DNA of 64,000 nucleotides from Christensenellaceae bacterium Phil1 (GTDB lineage: Bacteria > Bacillota > Clostridia > Christensenellales > CAG-138), in assembly GCA_001940855.1 (NCBI GenBank), contig MSGS01000031.1:201146-265145 (forward strand), read 5' to 3'. Each line of letters starts with the position of its first letter. The first letter of the stretch is position 1. Positions 45,770 to 54,610 of this stretch are shown here, one piece after another. The translations under genes were made by a program, and so were the position numbers. The notes beneath the pieces were generated by a model, which had not been told where the DNA came from, ran no database searches, and worked only from the letters and a program-made list of their open reading frames with translations.

Positions 45770-45816
45770 TTGGTGTATACACCAAGTATTTTAACATAGT
45801 GTATACACAATCACAA
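45770..45816 (-). promoter_or_regulatory. tetR promoter with two GTGTATACAC operators
   Basis: Minus strand TTGTGA (45811-45816), 17 bases, TAAAAT (45788-45793). Operator 1, GTGTATACAC (45799-45808), is inside the spacer; operator 2, TTGGTGTATACACCAA (45770-45785), covers the transcription start. Centres are 26 bases apart. Confidence 0.85.
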
Positions 45817-45825
45817 TAGCCTTTG

Positions 45826-45884
45826 TAAAAATTAGCCCCCGCCAAACATTTTGCATACAAAGTATGTTAAATGCGGCAGGGGCT
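45826..45884 (-). terminator. Terminator of the metal ATPase operon
   Basis: AGCCCC-GCC...GGC-GGGGCT with inner CATTT/AAATG and ACATAC/GTATG pairs makes a long stem, followed by AATTTTT on the minus strand. Confidence 0.85.
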
Positions 45885-45923
45885 TAAGTTGTTTCATATT
45901 CTGTTGTTGGGTTTATCGGCGTA

Positions 45924-46178
45924 TCACACGAAAGCCTTATCCAGTTCTTCAAGCATGTTGTATACCTTGGCATATGCCTGGCAGGCATCTTCAGGGAGGG
46001 TATAGTTCTTGGTAACGTCCCTAAGCTTATCGAATACTTCACGGCTTGGATTCTGCTTCAGTTCAGCATAAAGCGCCGCCACCTGATGCAGTTCGGGGTG
46101 ATGATCACTATGTACTCGTTCAACAACGGGCAATATCTTATTCAGGTTCTTTATGATTTCTCCGTTCATGCTGTCCAC
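45924..46178 (-). CDS. Ric-like small protein (iron-sulfur repair related)
   Basis: An 84-residue protein with VVERVHSDHHPELHQVAALY and DVTKNYTLPEDACQAYAKVY. This pattern recalls the short Ric/DUF542-type di-iron proteins of Clostridia, which keep the C-terminal helix part of ScdA/YtfE hemerythrin-like proteins. The His-rich HSDHHPELH segment could bind metal. It is last in the operon with a metal ATPase and HMA protein. The assignment is by recall of sequence pattern and moderately sure. Confidence 0.65.
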   Translation of the reverse strand: MDSMNGEIIKNLNKILPVVERVHSDHHPELHQVAALYAELKQNPSREVFDKLRDVTKNYTLPEDACQAYAKVYNMLEELDKAFV

Positions 46179-46185
46179 TATTCTT

Positions 46186-46392
46186 TTAACCTATGACTAC
46201 ATAACCCAGGCCGGTTATAACTTTTACAAGCTCGTCTACGTTGGTTTTAGTCTCGTCAAATTCAACCTTGGCCTTGCTGGCATTGTACAACACGGATGCG
46301 CTTACCACGCCCGGAGCCTTTTGCAGGGCGGTTTCGATTTTCTGTGCGCACATGGGGCAAACGAGTTCTTCCATCTGAATAGTTTTCTTCAT
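46186..46392 (-). CDS. HMA-domain metallochaperone, CopZ-like
   Basis: A 68-residue heavy-metal-associated domain with the ligand loop LVCPMCAQKIETAL (Cys-x2-Cys). Start ATG 46392 follows GGAG; an earlier TTG is less likely. It overlaps the stop of the ATPase gene by a few bases. It probably delivers a soft metal ion such as Cu(I) or Zn(II) to, or takes it from, the neighbouring ATPase, which itself has no N-terminal HMA domain. Confidence 0.88.
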   Translation of the reverse strand: MKKTIQMEELVCPMCAQKIETALQKAPGVVSASVLYNASKAKVEFDETKTNVDELVKVITGLGYVVIG

Positions 46393-46394
46393 AG

Positions 46395-48272
46395 TCAATT
46401 CTCCTTTTTATTATGAATCAAAAGACGCATTGCGTTCAGTATTACTACCAATATGCTGGCTTCATGTATAAGCATGCCTATCGACATATGTATATAGCCC
46501 GCGAATAAGCCAATGAGCAGCAGTACAACTGTTCCGACCGCAATGGCTATGTTTTCATACAGCGTAAGTACTGTCTTTTTAGACAGCTTGAGCGAGCGCA
46601 CCAAGCTCTTCAAATCAGATTTTATCAGCACCACATCCGAATTGTCTATTGCCACATCGGTTCCCGAGCCCATGGCTATGCCTGTGTCTGCCGCCGCAAG
46701 TGCAGGGCTGTCGTTAATGCCGTCGCCCACGAACGTAACAGTTCTGCCTTTGCTTTGCAGTTCGCGTATCACCGTAAGCTTATCTTCCGGCAAAAGCTCC
46801 GCGCAGTATTCCGTAATGCCAAGCTGAGCCGCTATTGCAGAGGCCGTGCAGGCATTGTCGCCGGTAAGCATTATTATATCGGCAATGCCCATATTCTTCA
46901 GGCGGCTTATACCGTCCTTAGCATCCGCTTTAAGAGTGTCGGATATCCCAAGAAGCGTTTCTATTTTGCCGTCTACGGCTATCAGGGCAATAGATGCGCC
47001 GCTGCTCTGCACCTCTTCCAAATCGTTCAGCACTTGGCCGGTCAGTTCTATGCCGTTCTGCTCCATAAGTTTTCGGGTGCCTATCAGCACTCTGCGGCCG
47101 CAGACGCTTGCAGCCATTCCGCAGCCCTTAATGTTTTGCACGGATTCGGCTTCATAAGAAGGCAAATCAGCGGCATATCTAATCACGGCATTTGCAAGCG
47201 GATGATCGGATGCCCTTTCTACACTCGCCGCCAAGGCCAAGACTTGATTGGCCTCCTCTGAGTAATCCTTTTGAATGCATACTTCCGGAACTCCTTCTGT
47301 AAGGGTGCCGGTCTTGTCAAAAACCACCGTATCCGTCTTTGAAAACGTGTGGATGCTGTCTCCGCCCTTCAGCAATATGCCTTCCTGCGCGCCGCGACCA
47401 ATTCCGGCTACGTTGGCGATAGGCGCGCCTATCACAAGAGCGCCCGGACACGCAAGCACCAGTACCGTAATTGCTGTATCAACATTTCGGGTAAATATGA
47501 ATACCGCCGCAGCTATTGCAATAACAGCCGGGGTATAGTATTTAGCAAACTTATCTATGAACCGCTCAACAGGGGATTTAGCGTCCTGCGCTTCTTCAAC
47601 AAGGGCGATTATTTTGGCGAATGTAGTATCCTCCCCTACCTTTGTTGCGCGCATTTGTACTGTGCCGCTGTCCAGAATGGTTCCTGCATAGACCGTGTCG
47701 CCAATGGTTTTATGCTTGGCCATAGGTTCGCCCGTAATGCTGGCTTCCGCTGCATAGCCGTCGCCCTTTACCACAATGCCGTCGGACGATATCTTGCCGC
47801 CGGCCTTAACCAGCAGGATGTCCCCAATCTCAACCTCGTCCGCGTCTATCTCTTCCGTTTCAAAGGCATCTTCCGTGCCGTTCTCAAGAACGCGCCATGC
47901 CGTAGTCGGAGCCATTTCAGTCAGCGCCCTGATGGCAGAGCGCGTCTTTTTCATTGTCTTCTGCTCCAAGAACGAGCCGAGCTGGAACAAAAACGTGACT
48001 ATTGCGGATTCGTTGAATTCGCCAATCACGCATGCACCTATTGCCGCAATGGAGACAAGCAGTTCTATGCTGACCGTTTTGAATCGCAGCGCCTGAATAG
48101 CCCGAAGCAATATCGGTACGCCGGACAGCACGAACGCCGCAATGAAACACATATCAGCAACGATTTTAACACTAAATATATGCGAAAACGCTGTTGCCAA
48201 AGCAATGAGTATTCCCGCGCCCCACAGAAGCGGTATTGAAAAACGCTTTATCCATGCGTTAAGCTTGAGCAA
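46395..48272 (-). CDS. P1B-type metal-transporting ATPase with CPG motif
   Basis: A 625-residue P-type ATPase starting at TTG 48272. Seen are the actuator motif SITGEPM, phosphorylation site DKTGTLTEG, nucleotide-site ERASDHPLA (HP motif), and hinge GDGINDSPALAAAD. The membrane metal site reads LACPGALVIGAP: CPG instead of the usual CPC or SPC. The last helix motif is HEASILVVILNAMRLL. It has no N-terminal HMA domain; the separate HMA protein may supply that role. It should export a transition metal across the cytoplasmic membrane, identity unclear because of the variant site. Confidence 0.9.
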   Translation of the reverse strand: MLKLNAWIKRFSIPLLWGAGILIALATAFSHIFSVKIVADMCFIAAFVLSGVPILLRAIQALRFKTVSIELLVSIAAIGACVIGEFNESAIVTFLFQLGSFLEQKTMKKTRSAIRALTEMAPTTAWRVLENGTEDAFETEEIDADEVEIGDILLVKAGGKISSDGIVVKGDGYAAEASITGEPMAKHKTIGDTVYAGTILDSGTVQMRATKVGEDTTFAKIIALVEEAQDAKSPVERFIDKFAKYYTPAVIAIAAAVFIFTRNVDTAITVLVLACPGALVIGAPIANVAGIGRGAQEGILLKGGDSIHTFSKTDTVVFDKTGTLTEGVPEVCIQKDYSEEANQVLALAASVERASDHPLANAVIRYAADLPSYEAESVQNIKGCGMAASVCGRRVLIGTRKLMEQNGIELTGQVLNDLEEVQSSGASIALIAVDGKIETLLGISDTLKADAKDGISRLKNMGIADIIMLTGDNACTASAIAAQLGITEYCAELLPEDKLTVIRELQSKGRTVTFVGDGINDSPALAAADTGIAMGSGTDVAIDNSDVVLIKSDLKSLVRSLKLSKKTVLTLYENIAIAVGTVVLLLIGLFAGYIHMSIGMLIHEASILVVILNAMRLLIHNKKEN

Positions 48273-48360
48273 AATATCACCTTACCCTTTGGGGATAGTA
48301 TAGCATAAACCATCCGCAAAGAACAATGTATGCTTTTTATAATACTGCGACGGCAGCCAA

Positions 48361-48405
48361 TAAAACAGCCCCCAACGGCAATCAACTTTCTGCCATCAGA
48401 GGCTA
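48361..48405 (-). terminator. Terminator of ABC/PHP operon
   Basis: AGCCTC...GGGGGCT with inner GGCA/TTGCC pairing, followed on the minus strand by GTTTTATT, about 20 bases past the PHP gene. Confidence 0.7.
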
Positions 48406-48426
48406 TCTTTTTGAACCTAAGTTTTA

Positions 48427-49053
48427 TCAGAACTCATCCACTACATCGTAGCCGGAGCCGTTCCATATTGCGGGACGGGTAGGCAGAGTGCGGAGTTCGG
48501 CGATAAAGTCGGGCAGAGTGGTTACCATTTCGGGCAGATAGGTGACGTATTTGCCGACCTGCTGCGTGGTATGCGCATCGCTTGCGCCTATGGCCTGCAA
48601 CCCGAGTTCACGGCAGAAGCGCAGCGCCTTACGGTTGGCTTCCACATCCGTGCTGCCATTGAGCACCTCTACTCCGTTCAGACCGTGAACATCGCGCAGT
48701 TTCTCCTCCAAGCCGCGATTATTGTTACGGAAAGGATGGCAGGATACGCAGAAGCCGTTGGCGGTGTTGACAAGGTCTATGAAATCCTGCGCGGGAATGC
48801 GGTGGTCAGGATAGCTTTCGAGTCCCCATGCGGTGATGTCGCCCTGAAGTGAGAAGAACTCTATGCCGGTAAATATCGGGAAACCTGTGCGGCGGGTGTA
48901 CTCCTCCGCCGTTTCGCGAAGGCCCATGCTGTCGTGGTCGGTGATGCATACAGCGTCAAGCCCCTTGGCTTTGGCTATGGATACTATTTCATCAAGGGAA
49001 AGAAAACTGTCGGTAGAGAATGTTTTTTCGTGCAAATGCATATCAACAAGCAT
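48427..49053 (-). CDS. PHP-domain phosphoesterase
   Basis: A 208-residue PHP protein. The start is ATG 49053 behind AAGGAGG. Motifs are DMHLHEKTFSTDS (HxH), CITDHDSMG (DH), FTGIEFFS (Glu ligand), CHPF (His) and IGASDAHTTQQVG (DxH). Such trinuclear metal enzymes hydrolyse phosphoesters such as histidinol phosphate or nucleotide ends. It ends an operon for a Fe(III)-type importer, so a phosphorylated import substrate is a possible link, not shown by the sequence. Confidence 0.88.
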   Translation of the reverse strand: MLVDMHLHEKTFSTDSFLSLDEIVSIAKAKGLDAVCITDHDSMGLRETAEEYTRRTGFPIFTGIEFFSLQGDITAWGLESYPDHRIPAQDFIDLVNTANGFCVSCHPFRNNNRGLEEKLRDVHGLNGVEVLNGSTDVEANRKALRFCRELGLQAIGASDAHTTQQVGKYVTYLPEMVTTLPDFIAELRTLPTRPAIWNGSGYDVVDEF

Positions 49054-49058
49054 AATGT

Positions 49059-49817
49059 TTACCTCCTTATTATTTTCATAACGGAACCGTCTTCGCCCCA
49101 AACAATGTCCTTCAGGCCAAGGAACGAAGCGATGGTATCATTGGTGGGTTCGCGATACACCTCTTCCGGTGTACCAAGCTGAAGCAGATGTCCGTGCTCC
49201 ATAACGGCTATTCTGTCGGCGAGTATAAGCGCTTCCTCCTGGTCGTGCGTGACGAACACCATTGTTATGTCAAGTTCGCGCTGCAGCCGCTTCAGTTCGC
49301 CGCGCATACGCGCACGCAGCGCCGCATCAAGGTTGCTCAACGGTTCATCCAGCAGGCAAAGCTTGGGCTCAACTATAAGCGAACGCGCAAGTGCAACGCG
49401 CTGCTGCTGACCGCCGCTTATTTCGTGTATATGTGCGTTCGCGCGGTCTGCAAGGCCGACAAGTTCAAGATATTTCATGCCCTTTTCCCTTGCCTGCGCG
49501 CGGTTATAGCGGCGGAATTTCAGCCCGTAAGTAACGTTTTCAAGCACGGTCATGTGCGGGAAAAGGCCATATGACTGGAACACGGTCGAGACGGGGCGGC
49601 GTTCGGGCGGCATATTCGTAACGTCCTGCCCATCAAGCAATATGGTGCCGCTGTCAGGCGCAAGGAAGCCGCCTATCATATTGAGCGTGGTGGTCTTGCC
49701 GCAGCCGGAGGAGCCGAGAATGCACAGCAGTTCTCCCCTCTCCACGCCGAGTGAAAGATCGCACACGGCGCTTTTGCCGTCAAAGCTTTTGTTCAGTTTC
49801 TCAAGTTCAAGATACAC
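49059..49817 (-). CDS. ABC importer ATPase, FbpC/PotA type
   Basis: ATP-binding subunit of 252 residues. Walker A GSSGCGKTT, Q-loop FQSYGLFPHMTV, signature ISGGQQQR, Walker B LCLLDEPLSNLD, switch His VTHDQEEA. The C-terminal regulatory domain of longer CysA/PotA proteins is absent. Overlaps the end of the permease gene. Confidence 0.92.
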   Translation of the reverse strand: MYLELEKLNKSFDGKSAVCDLSLGVERGELLCILGSSGCGKTTTLNMIGGFLAPDSGTILLDGQDVTNMPPERRPVSTVFQSYGLFPHMTVLENVTYGLKFRRYNRAQAREKGMKYLELVGLADRANAHIHEISGGQQQRVALARSLIVEPKLCLLDEPLSNLDAALRARMRGELKRLQRELDITMVFVTHDQEEALILADRIAVMEHGHLLQLGTPEEVYREPTNDTIASFLGLKDIVWGEDGSVMKIIRR

Positions 49818-51495
49818 GGCGTTTGCCCTCCTTTCGGCTCAGCAGCCACACAAGCCCTTCTACGGCTAGCACTATTGCCGTTATAACGCTTGCAAGCACA
49901 GACGCCAGAGCGTAATCCCCGCGGTATACGGCATCGAACAGTCGGAACACCGCAAGCTGGCGGCTGGGATCAATCAAGAATATTATTGCGCCGGCGGTGG
50001 TCATGCTGCTGGTGAAGTTATATACAAAGCAGCTTAAAAGCGCGGGTCGCATATTAGGCAGCACAACATCGCGTATAACAGCCAATCTGCCCGCGCCAAG
50101 GTCCTGCGCAGAGCGTTCCTGCGCCGGCTGAAGCTGCGCAAGCGTAGCGGAGCATATCTTTGCCGATGTAGGCAACTGCTTAAACAGCATGTTGGCAAGA
50201 ACTATTATTGACGTGCCGGTAAGCTTGAGCGGCGCATGGTTGAATGCGAGTATATATCCTATGCCGAAGCATGTGCCGGGCAGCATATACGGCATAGTGG
50301 CTATGCAATCGAAAAACGCGCGGCCTGGAACGCGGCGACGGTCCATATAATATGCGAACAATGCCGCGAACAGCGTGCCGACCACGGCGACTATCAGCGC
50401 ATATACCACGCTGCGCACAACAGGCGACGCGCCAATGCTCCAAAGCTCGTTCCAATGGTCAAGCGTGAATGAATATACGCCCTTCTTGCTTTTTAGGAAG
50501 CCGGAAAGCAAAACGCAGCCATATTGCAGCAGCGTAAGCACGAAGAACAGTCCGCTGCCTATAAGCGCCAGCCAACCGACCGAACCGCAGCGGGTGAGCG
50601 GAAGCGAAAGCCCTCCCTGCGCACTGCGGCTGCCTGCCGTCAGCTTGTCCGACCGGCGCATAAGCGCGCGATATATAAAAAAGAACAATATCGACGGCAC
50701 AAGCAGGAACATGTTCATTGCCGAAGATTTTTCAAGGTTTGAATACCCTATTACCTGCAAATAGACCTCAGCGGCGAGCGTTACCGAGCGACCGCCTATA
50801 ATAACAGGCGTGCCGTAATCCGCAAGGGAGCGAACGAACGAAAGCAGCATGCTTACAAGCAGTCCCGGGCGCATGAGCGGCAGAACAATGTCCCTAAGTA
50901 TAGCGGAAGGTTTTGCTCCCAAGTCTCGCGCCGAACGCAGACTGTCAGCATCCAGCTTATCCAGCACGCCCAGCAGGAACAGCGCATTGAGCGGCGTGAA
51001 CGAGAGTGACTGCATCGCCACAACGCCAGCAAGATTGTACGGATTCCAGCTGAGTCCCAACAAACGATATGTTATCCATCCACGTCGGCCATACAGCTGA
51101 ATATACGCAAGCGACGATACGAATGGCGGCGCTACCATTGCCGCAGTCAGAAGAATCATGCACAGCGTGCGTCCCCACGAACGGCGGGTGGCGCAGGTAA
51201 GCGCAGCGGAAAGCGAAAGTATAGTTGTGCATATGGCCGTACAAATGCCGACCACAACGCTGTTGCGGATACTTGTGCCGTACTTGGACAGCACATTGCT
51301 GTATGCTTCAAGCGTAAAGCCGCCGTCTGCTGCACGGAAGCTGCGCAGCGCTATGCAAAGCATGGGCCACAGTATAAACAGCAGCACACCGCCAAGCAGC
51401 ACGCACAGCACGACCGTATCCCCCGCCCGTTCCTTAATGCGAAAAAGGGCATTTTTACATGCCCTTTTATTTGTGCTTTTAGAAGCGGCTGTCAT
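49807..51495 (-). CDS. ABC importer permease, FbpB type (fused)
   Basis: A 562-residue protein that joins two permease halves, as in FbpB/AfuB, with about twelve helices. Each half has an EAA loop (SARDLGAKPSAILRDIVLPL and SAQDLGAGRLAVIRDVVLPN). It should form the whole membrane channel alone. It starts one base before the binding-protein stop ends (51495/51496), so the genes are coupled. Confidence 0.92.
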   Translation of the reverse strand: MTAASKSTNKRACKNALFRIKERAGDTVVLCVLLGGVLLFILWPMLCIALRSFRAADGGFTLEAYSNVLSKYGTSIRNSVVVGICTAICTTILSLSAALTCATRRSWGRTLCMILLTAAMVAPPFVSSLAYIQLYGRRGWITYRLLGLSWNPYNLAGVVAMQSLSFTPLNALFLLGVLDKLDADSLRSARDLGAKPSAILRDIVLPLMRPGLLVSMLLSFVRSLADYGTPVIIGGRSVTLAAEVYLQVIGYSNLEKSSAMNMFLLVPSILFFFIYRALMRRSDKLTAGSRSAQGGLSLPLTRCGSVGWLALIGSGLFFVLTLLQYGCVLLSGFLKSKKGVYSFTLDHWNELWSIGASPVVRSVVYALIVAVVGTLFAALFAYYMDRRRVPGRAFFDCIATMPYMLPGTCFGIGYILAFNHAPLKLTGTSIIVLANMLFKQLPTSAKICSATLAQLQPAQERSAQDLGAGRLAVIRDVVLPNMRPALLSCFVYNFTSSMTTAGAIIFLIDPSRQLAVFRLFDAVYRGDYALASVLASVITAIVLAVEGLVWLLSRKEGKRRVS

Positions 51496-52617
51496 TTATT
51501 CCTGAGCAGCCTTGTCACCCATCATGGGTTCAAAGCGGGCAAGGATCTCCTCGCGCTGCTTACCAAACAGGGACAGGTCTTCATCCATCAGTATGGAAGC
51601 ATCGTAGGTCAGTTCAACGCCTTCGATAGAGGGCTTGATGATCTTGACGCCGGTCTTGTTCTCTACGGAAGCAAGCTGACGGAGATGATCGTCGTTGCTG
51701 AAGAGCCATTCTATGAATGCCTTGGCGGCCTCAACGTTTTCAGCGTTCTTGAACGCGGCTACACCTTCGGATACCCAGGGGATACCATCGGAAGGGTAGA
51801 TAACGGAAACATTGTAGTCTTCGGTCAGCTTTTCAATGCTGGGGTCAACATAGGTGATGCCGATGGCAAACTCGTCAGCGGTGACCTTGTTCTTCGGGTC
51901 GGAACCACGGCGGCCGTAGTAAGCAATGTTCTCGTTCAGCTTTTCAAAGTAATCCCAGCCGGCATCGCCCTTGGCTTGCAGCAGAGCATTGACCACGGCG
52001 TAGTTGGTGCCGGACACGGCGGGGTTGGACATTACGATTTCGCCCTTATACTCTTCCTTGGTCAGATCGTCCCAGGAAGCGGGCTTATCGAGCTTCAGCT
52101 CTTCGAGCAGGCCATCGTTTACAAGGAAGCCAACGATAGTGATGCCCTTGGAGTACCAGTAACCGTCCGCATTGCGGAATTCAGGAGCGAGATCGTTAGC
52201 GGCATCGAACACAACGGGTTCGAGCAGGCCGTCGTCAGCAGCGCTCATGAAAGCATCGATTCCGCCGCCAAACCACAGGTCAGCAGAAGGAGTGCCGCCC
52301 TCAGCGCGGAGCTTGGAGAGCACTTCACCGGAGGACATGGACAGAACTTCAACGGTAACGCCGGTGTCCTTGGTGAACTCTTCAAACAGGGGGCCGTAAA
52401 CGTCGCCGGTAGCAACGACCTTCATCGTTCCGGAGAGTTCGGGCTTTTCGGGTTCGGCGGAAGCGACAACTTCCGGAGTGGCTTCAGCAACAGGTGCTTC
52501 GGTGGCAGCAGGAGCCTCGGTAGGATCGGGCTGAGTATTGACTTCCTGCTGGGCGCAGCCAACAGAGAGACCAAGAGCCATCACGAGCACGAGCAAAAGT
52601 GCAGTGATTTTCTTCAT
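51496..52617 (-). CDS. ABC substrate-binding lipoprotein, FbpA/AfuA-like
   Basis: A 373-residue extracellular solute-binding protein of family 1/6. Lipobox SVGC after a hydrophobic signal, then a Thr/Ala/Pro/Glu tether. Motifs: VVATGDVYGPLFEEF, SADLWFGGGIDAF, and AIGITYVDP. Family members bind Fe(III), 2-aminoethylphosphonate, thiamine or sulfate-like anions, and ligand residues cannot be assigned with certainty here. Confidence 0.9.
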   Translation of the reverse strand: MKKITALLLVLVMALGLSVGCAQQEVNTQPDPTEAPAATEAPVAEATPEVVASAEPEKPELSGTMKVVATGDVYGPLFEEFTKDTGVTVEVLSMSSGEVLSKLRAEGGTPSADLWFGGGIDAFMSAADDGLLEPVVFDAANDLAPEFRNADGYWYSKGITIVGFLVNDGLLEELKLDKPASWDDLTKEEYKGEIVMSNPAVSGTNYAVVNALLQAKGDAGWDYFEKLNENIAYYGRRGSDPKNKVTADEFAIGITYVDPSIEKLTEDYNVSVIYPSDGIPWVSEGVAAFKNAENVEAAKAFIEWLFSNDDHLRQLASVENKTGVKIIKPSIEGVELTYDASILMDEDLSLFGKQREEILARFEPMMGDKAAQE

Positions 52618-52670
52618 TAGAATCTTTCCCTCATTTCTTCAATGATTCTGCCTTATCAGCAGACTGCATC

Positions 52671-52745
52671 ATTATAGCTAATGATGTCGGAAAAGTGAAA
52701 TCGTTTATTACCATTTAAGCTGTATTATTATCTATATAAACGATT
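52671..52745 (-). promoter_or_regulatory. Promoter and inverted repeat of FbpA-like operon
   Basis: Minus strand TTTCAC (52695-52700), 18 bases, TATAAT (52671-52676). Directly upstream, AATCGTTTAT (52699-52708) and ATAAACGATT (52736-52745) are perfect inverted copies 27 bases apart, a possible operator or looped site. Confidence 0.55.
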
Positions 52746-52816
52746 ATATGCATGTAAATGAAACTGCCCGGGAGTGAACCCAAGCATGTGCTTATGTCTG
52801 CACATGTACTGCAAAA

Positions 52817-54316
52817 CTACAGATCATACTTCCAATAAATCCTCGTCGTATCCTCCTGAATTTCCACGCGTTTGATTAGCATCATGGCTATTTCATGCTT
52901 TTGCGGGATGGTCATGCCGGGCCAAAGGTTGATTATGTCATGGAACTGCTTTATATCACCCTGCTGCTTGGTGGCGTTCTTATGCTGCTGAAGCTCGGCG
53001 GCCAAGATGTCGCGCTGCTTTTGCAGCTCACTTATCCTGCCGTTTATGTACTTCATGGTCAGCTCCGTACCGTCGGCAAGGGCGGTTATAAGGTTGGCTA
53101 TCTGGTCATCCAGTTTTGCTATGGCGATTTTATAGTTGTGCGCCTTGTTGTCCTCTTCTTTGCGCTTCTGAACCACCAGTTCCTGATGCCGCGCTACATG
53201 GGCGAATATCTCCCGCTCAACTGCTTCCTCCATTTCATGCACGCAAACGGACGGCGAATCGCTGCACAGCCCGGTGTTCATTGCGCCTGAGCATCTGAAC
53301 GTAGCCGTGTCCTTATACGTCATTACCTTCATAGCCTTGCCGCAGCAGCCGCACTTCAGCAGCCCTGTTAGCCAAGAATGCTTGCCGCGGCCGGTGTTAT
53401 TTATCTGCGTATTGTCGGCAAGCTTGTACTGGCAGGCAAGGAATGTCTTTGCATCAATAATGCCTTCATGCAGACCTATGGACAACGTTAGCCCCGAAAG
53501 CTGAGCAAACTTGTTCTTCGCCCTGTCCCATTGACCGTATGTTACGCAGCCGTATTGCCCGCGGAAGTCGTCTATTTCGTTGGTTATCTCCATGCCCTTG
53601 GCGCGGTAATACTTATACACCTCGGCGTCGGCCTTGACGTAGATCGGGTTGCACAGCAGCTTACTCAGCTTGCAGGAGTCCCATGCTGCGCCGTTTGCTG
53701 ACTTTATACCCTGCTGGTTAAGTGTACGGGCAAGGTAGCCTAATGATGTGGACGTATAGGCATACTGCTCGAATATCTTTTTGACCATTAGCGAATACGC
53801 CTTGTCCGGTTTGAGTGTGCTTACAGCTTTGCCTTGAACTGTCACCTTTGTTTTTGCGTATCCGTATGGGGCTTTGGCGTCGTATGCCCCGCGGGCGGAG
53901 CGCATGCGGAAGTTATCCTGCACGCGCACCTGAATGGTTTCGCGCTCAAGCTGGGCAAATACCATTATTATATTGAGCATGGCTTTGCCTATGGGCGTGG
54001 ACGTATCGAACTTCTCCCTTGTGGATGAGAACTCAACGCTGTGCTTGCTCAATGCGTCCATAAGCTCGCCGAAGTCGAGCGTGGAGCGGCTGAGTCTGTC
54101 AAGCTTATAGACTATTATCTTGCTGATAACGCCGTTCTCCACGTCCTGCATCATTGCCTTGAACTGCGGGCGGTTCGTATTCTTGCCGCTGTAGCCTCTG
54201 TCTACATATTCTTTATATGGCTCGTCCTCTATCTCCTTCTTACATAGTTCTATCTGTGTTTCGATTGATATGCTGTCCTTTTTATCCAAGGACTGCCTGG
54301 CGTATATTGCTATCAC
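52817..54316 (-). CDS. Large serine recombinase
   Basis: Site-specific recombinase of 499 residues starting at GTG 54316. Resolvase domain residues 1-145: YARQSLDKKDS with catalytic Ser9 or near, IIVYKLDRLSRS, and FAQLERE. The recombinase domain follows (about 155-260), then a zinc ribbon (LLKCGCCGKAM, then FRCSG and GLCSDS) and a coiled coil (about 385-460). This is the architecture of phage and ICE integrases. It marks a mobile element, but attachment sites could not be found. Confidence 0.93.
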   Translation of the reverse strand: MIAIYARQSLDKKDSISIETQIELCKKEIEDEPYKEYVDRGYSGKNTNRPQFKAMMQDVENGVISKIIVYKLDRLSRSTLDFGELMDALSKHSVEFSSTREKFDTSTPIGKAMLNIIMVFAQLERETIQVRVQDNFRMRSARGAYDAKAPYGYAKTKVTVQGKAVSTLKPDKAYSLMVKKIFEQYAYTSTSLGYLARTLNQQGIKSANGAAWDSCKLSKLLCNPIYVKADAEVYKYYRAKGMEITNEIDDFRGQYGCVTYGQWDRAKNKFAQLSGLTLSIGLHEGIIDAKTFLACQYKLADNTQINNTGRGKHSWLTGLLKCGCCGKAMKVMTYKDTATFRCSGAMNTGLCSDSPSVCVHEMEEAVEREIFAHVARHQELVVQKRKEEDNKAHNYKIAIAKLDDQIANLITALADGTELTMKYINGRISELQKQRDILAAELQQHKNATKQQGDIKQFHDIINLWPGMTIPQKHEIAMMLIKRVEIQEDTTRIYWKYDL

Positions 54317-54319
54317 CTA

Positions 54320-54487
54320 TTATCGTTCTCCCTTTGTGTGCCTTATGACGCGCTCGGTAGGCACGGCCAATATGTCGTTGGTAGCAAGTGCCGCCGGCAT
54401 GTTGCTCAGATATGTGCTTGCCATTTCGGCCAGTCCTATAAGGTCTTCGTTGGTGGTTGTGGTGGGATATATGTTCTTAACGTGCAT
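54320..54487 (-). CDS. Small protein upstream of serine recombinase
   Basis: Fifty-five codons from ATG 54487, GGAG eight bases upstream, ending three bases before the recombinase GTG (TAA-TAG-GTG). Sequence MHVKNIYPTTTTNEDLIGLA continues into an Ala/Met-rich helix and a basic tail (RVIRHTKGER). No known domain. Tight linkage suggests a role with the recombinase, for example directionality or translation coupling. Confidence 0.65.
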   Translation of the reverse strand: MHVKNIYPTTTTNEDLIGLAEMASTYLSNMPAALATNDILAVPTERVIRHTKGER

Positions 54488-54502
54488 TTAACTCGCTCCT
54501 GT

Positions 54503-54610
54503 TCATTGATTATGTTTGATGATATGAATAAAAACTGATAGATATGCTAATAACTTAGCTGATTCGTTGCTTGTTCCGTGAAACCTCTTGTATTCGATTA
54601 TGATGTTCAT
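54503..54610 (-). CDS. Possible 35-residue protein
   Basis: ATG 54610 follows AAAAAGG and the frame ends 15 bases before the next small ORF. The product begins MNIIIEYKRFHGTSNESAKL and ends in a hydrophobic stretch. No family recognised; it could be chance. Confidence 0.35.
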   Translation of the reverse strand: MNIIIEYKRFHGTSNESAKLLAYLSVFIHIIKHNQ

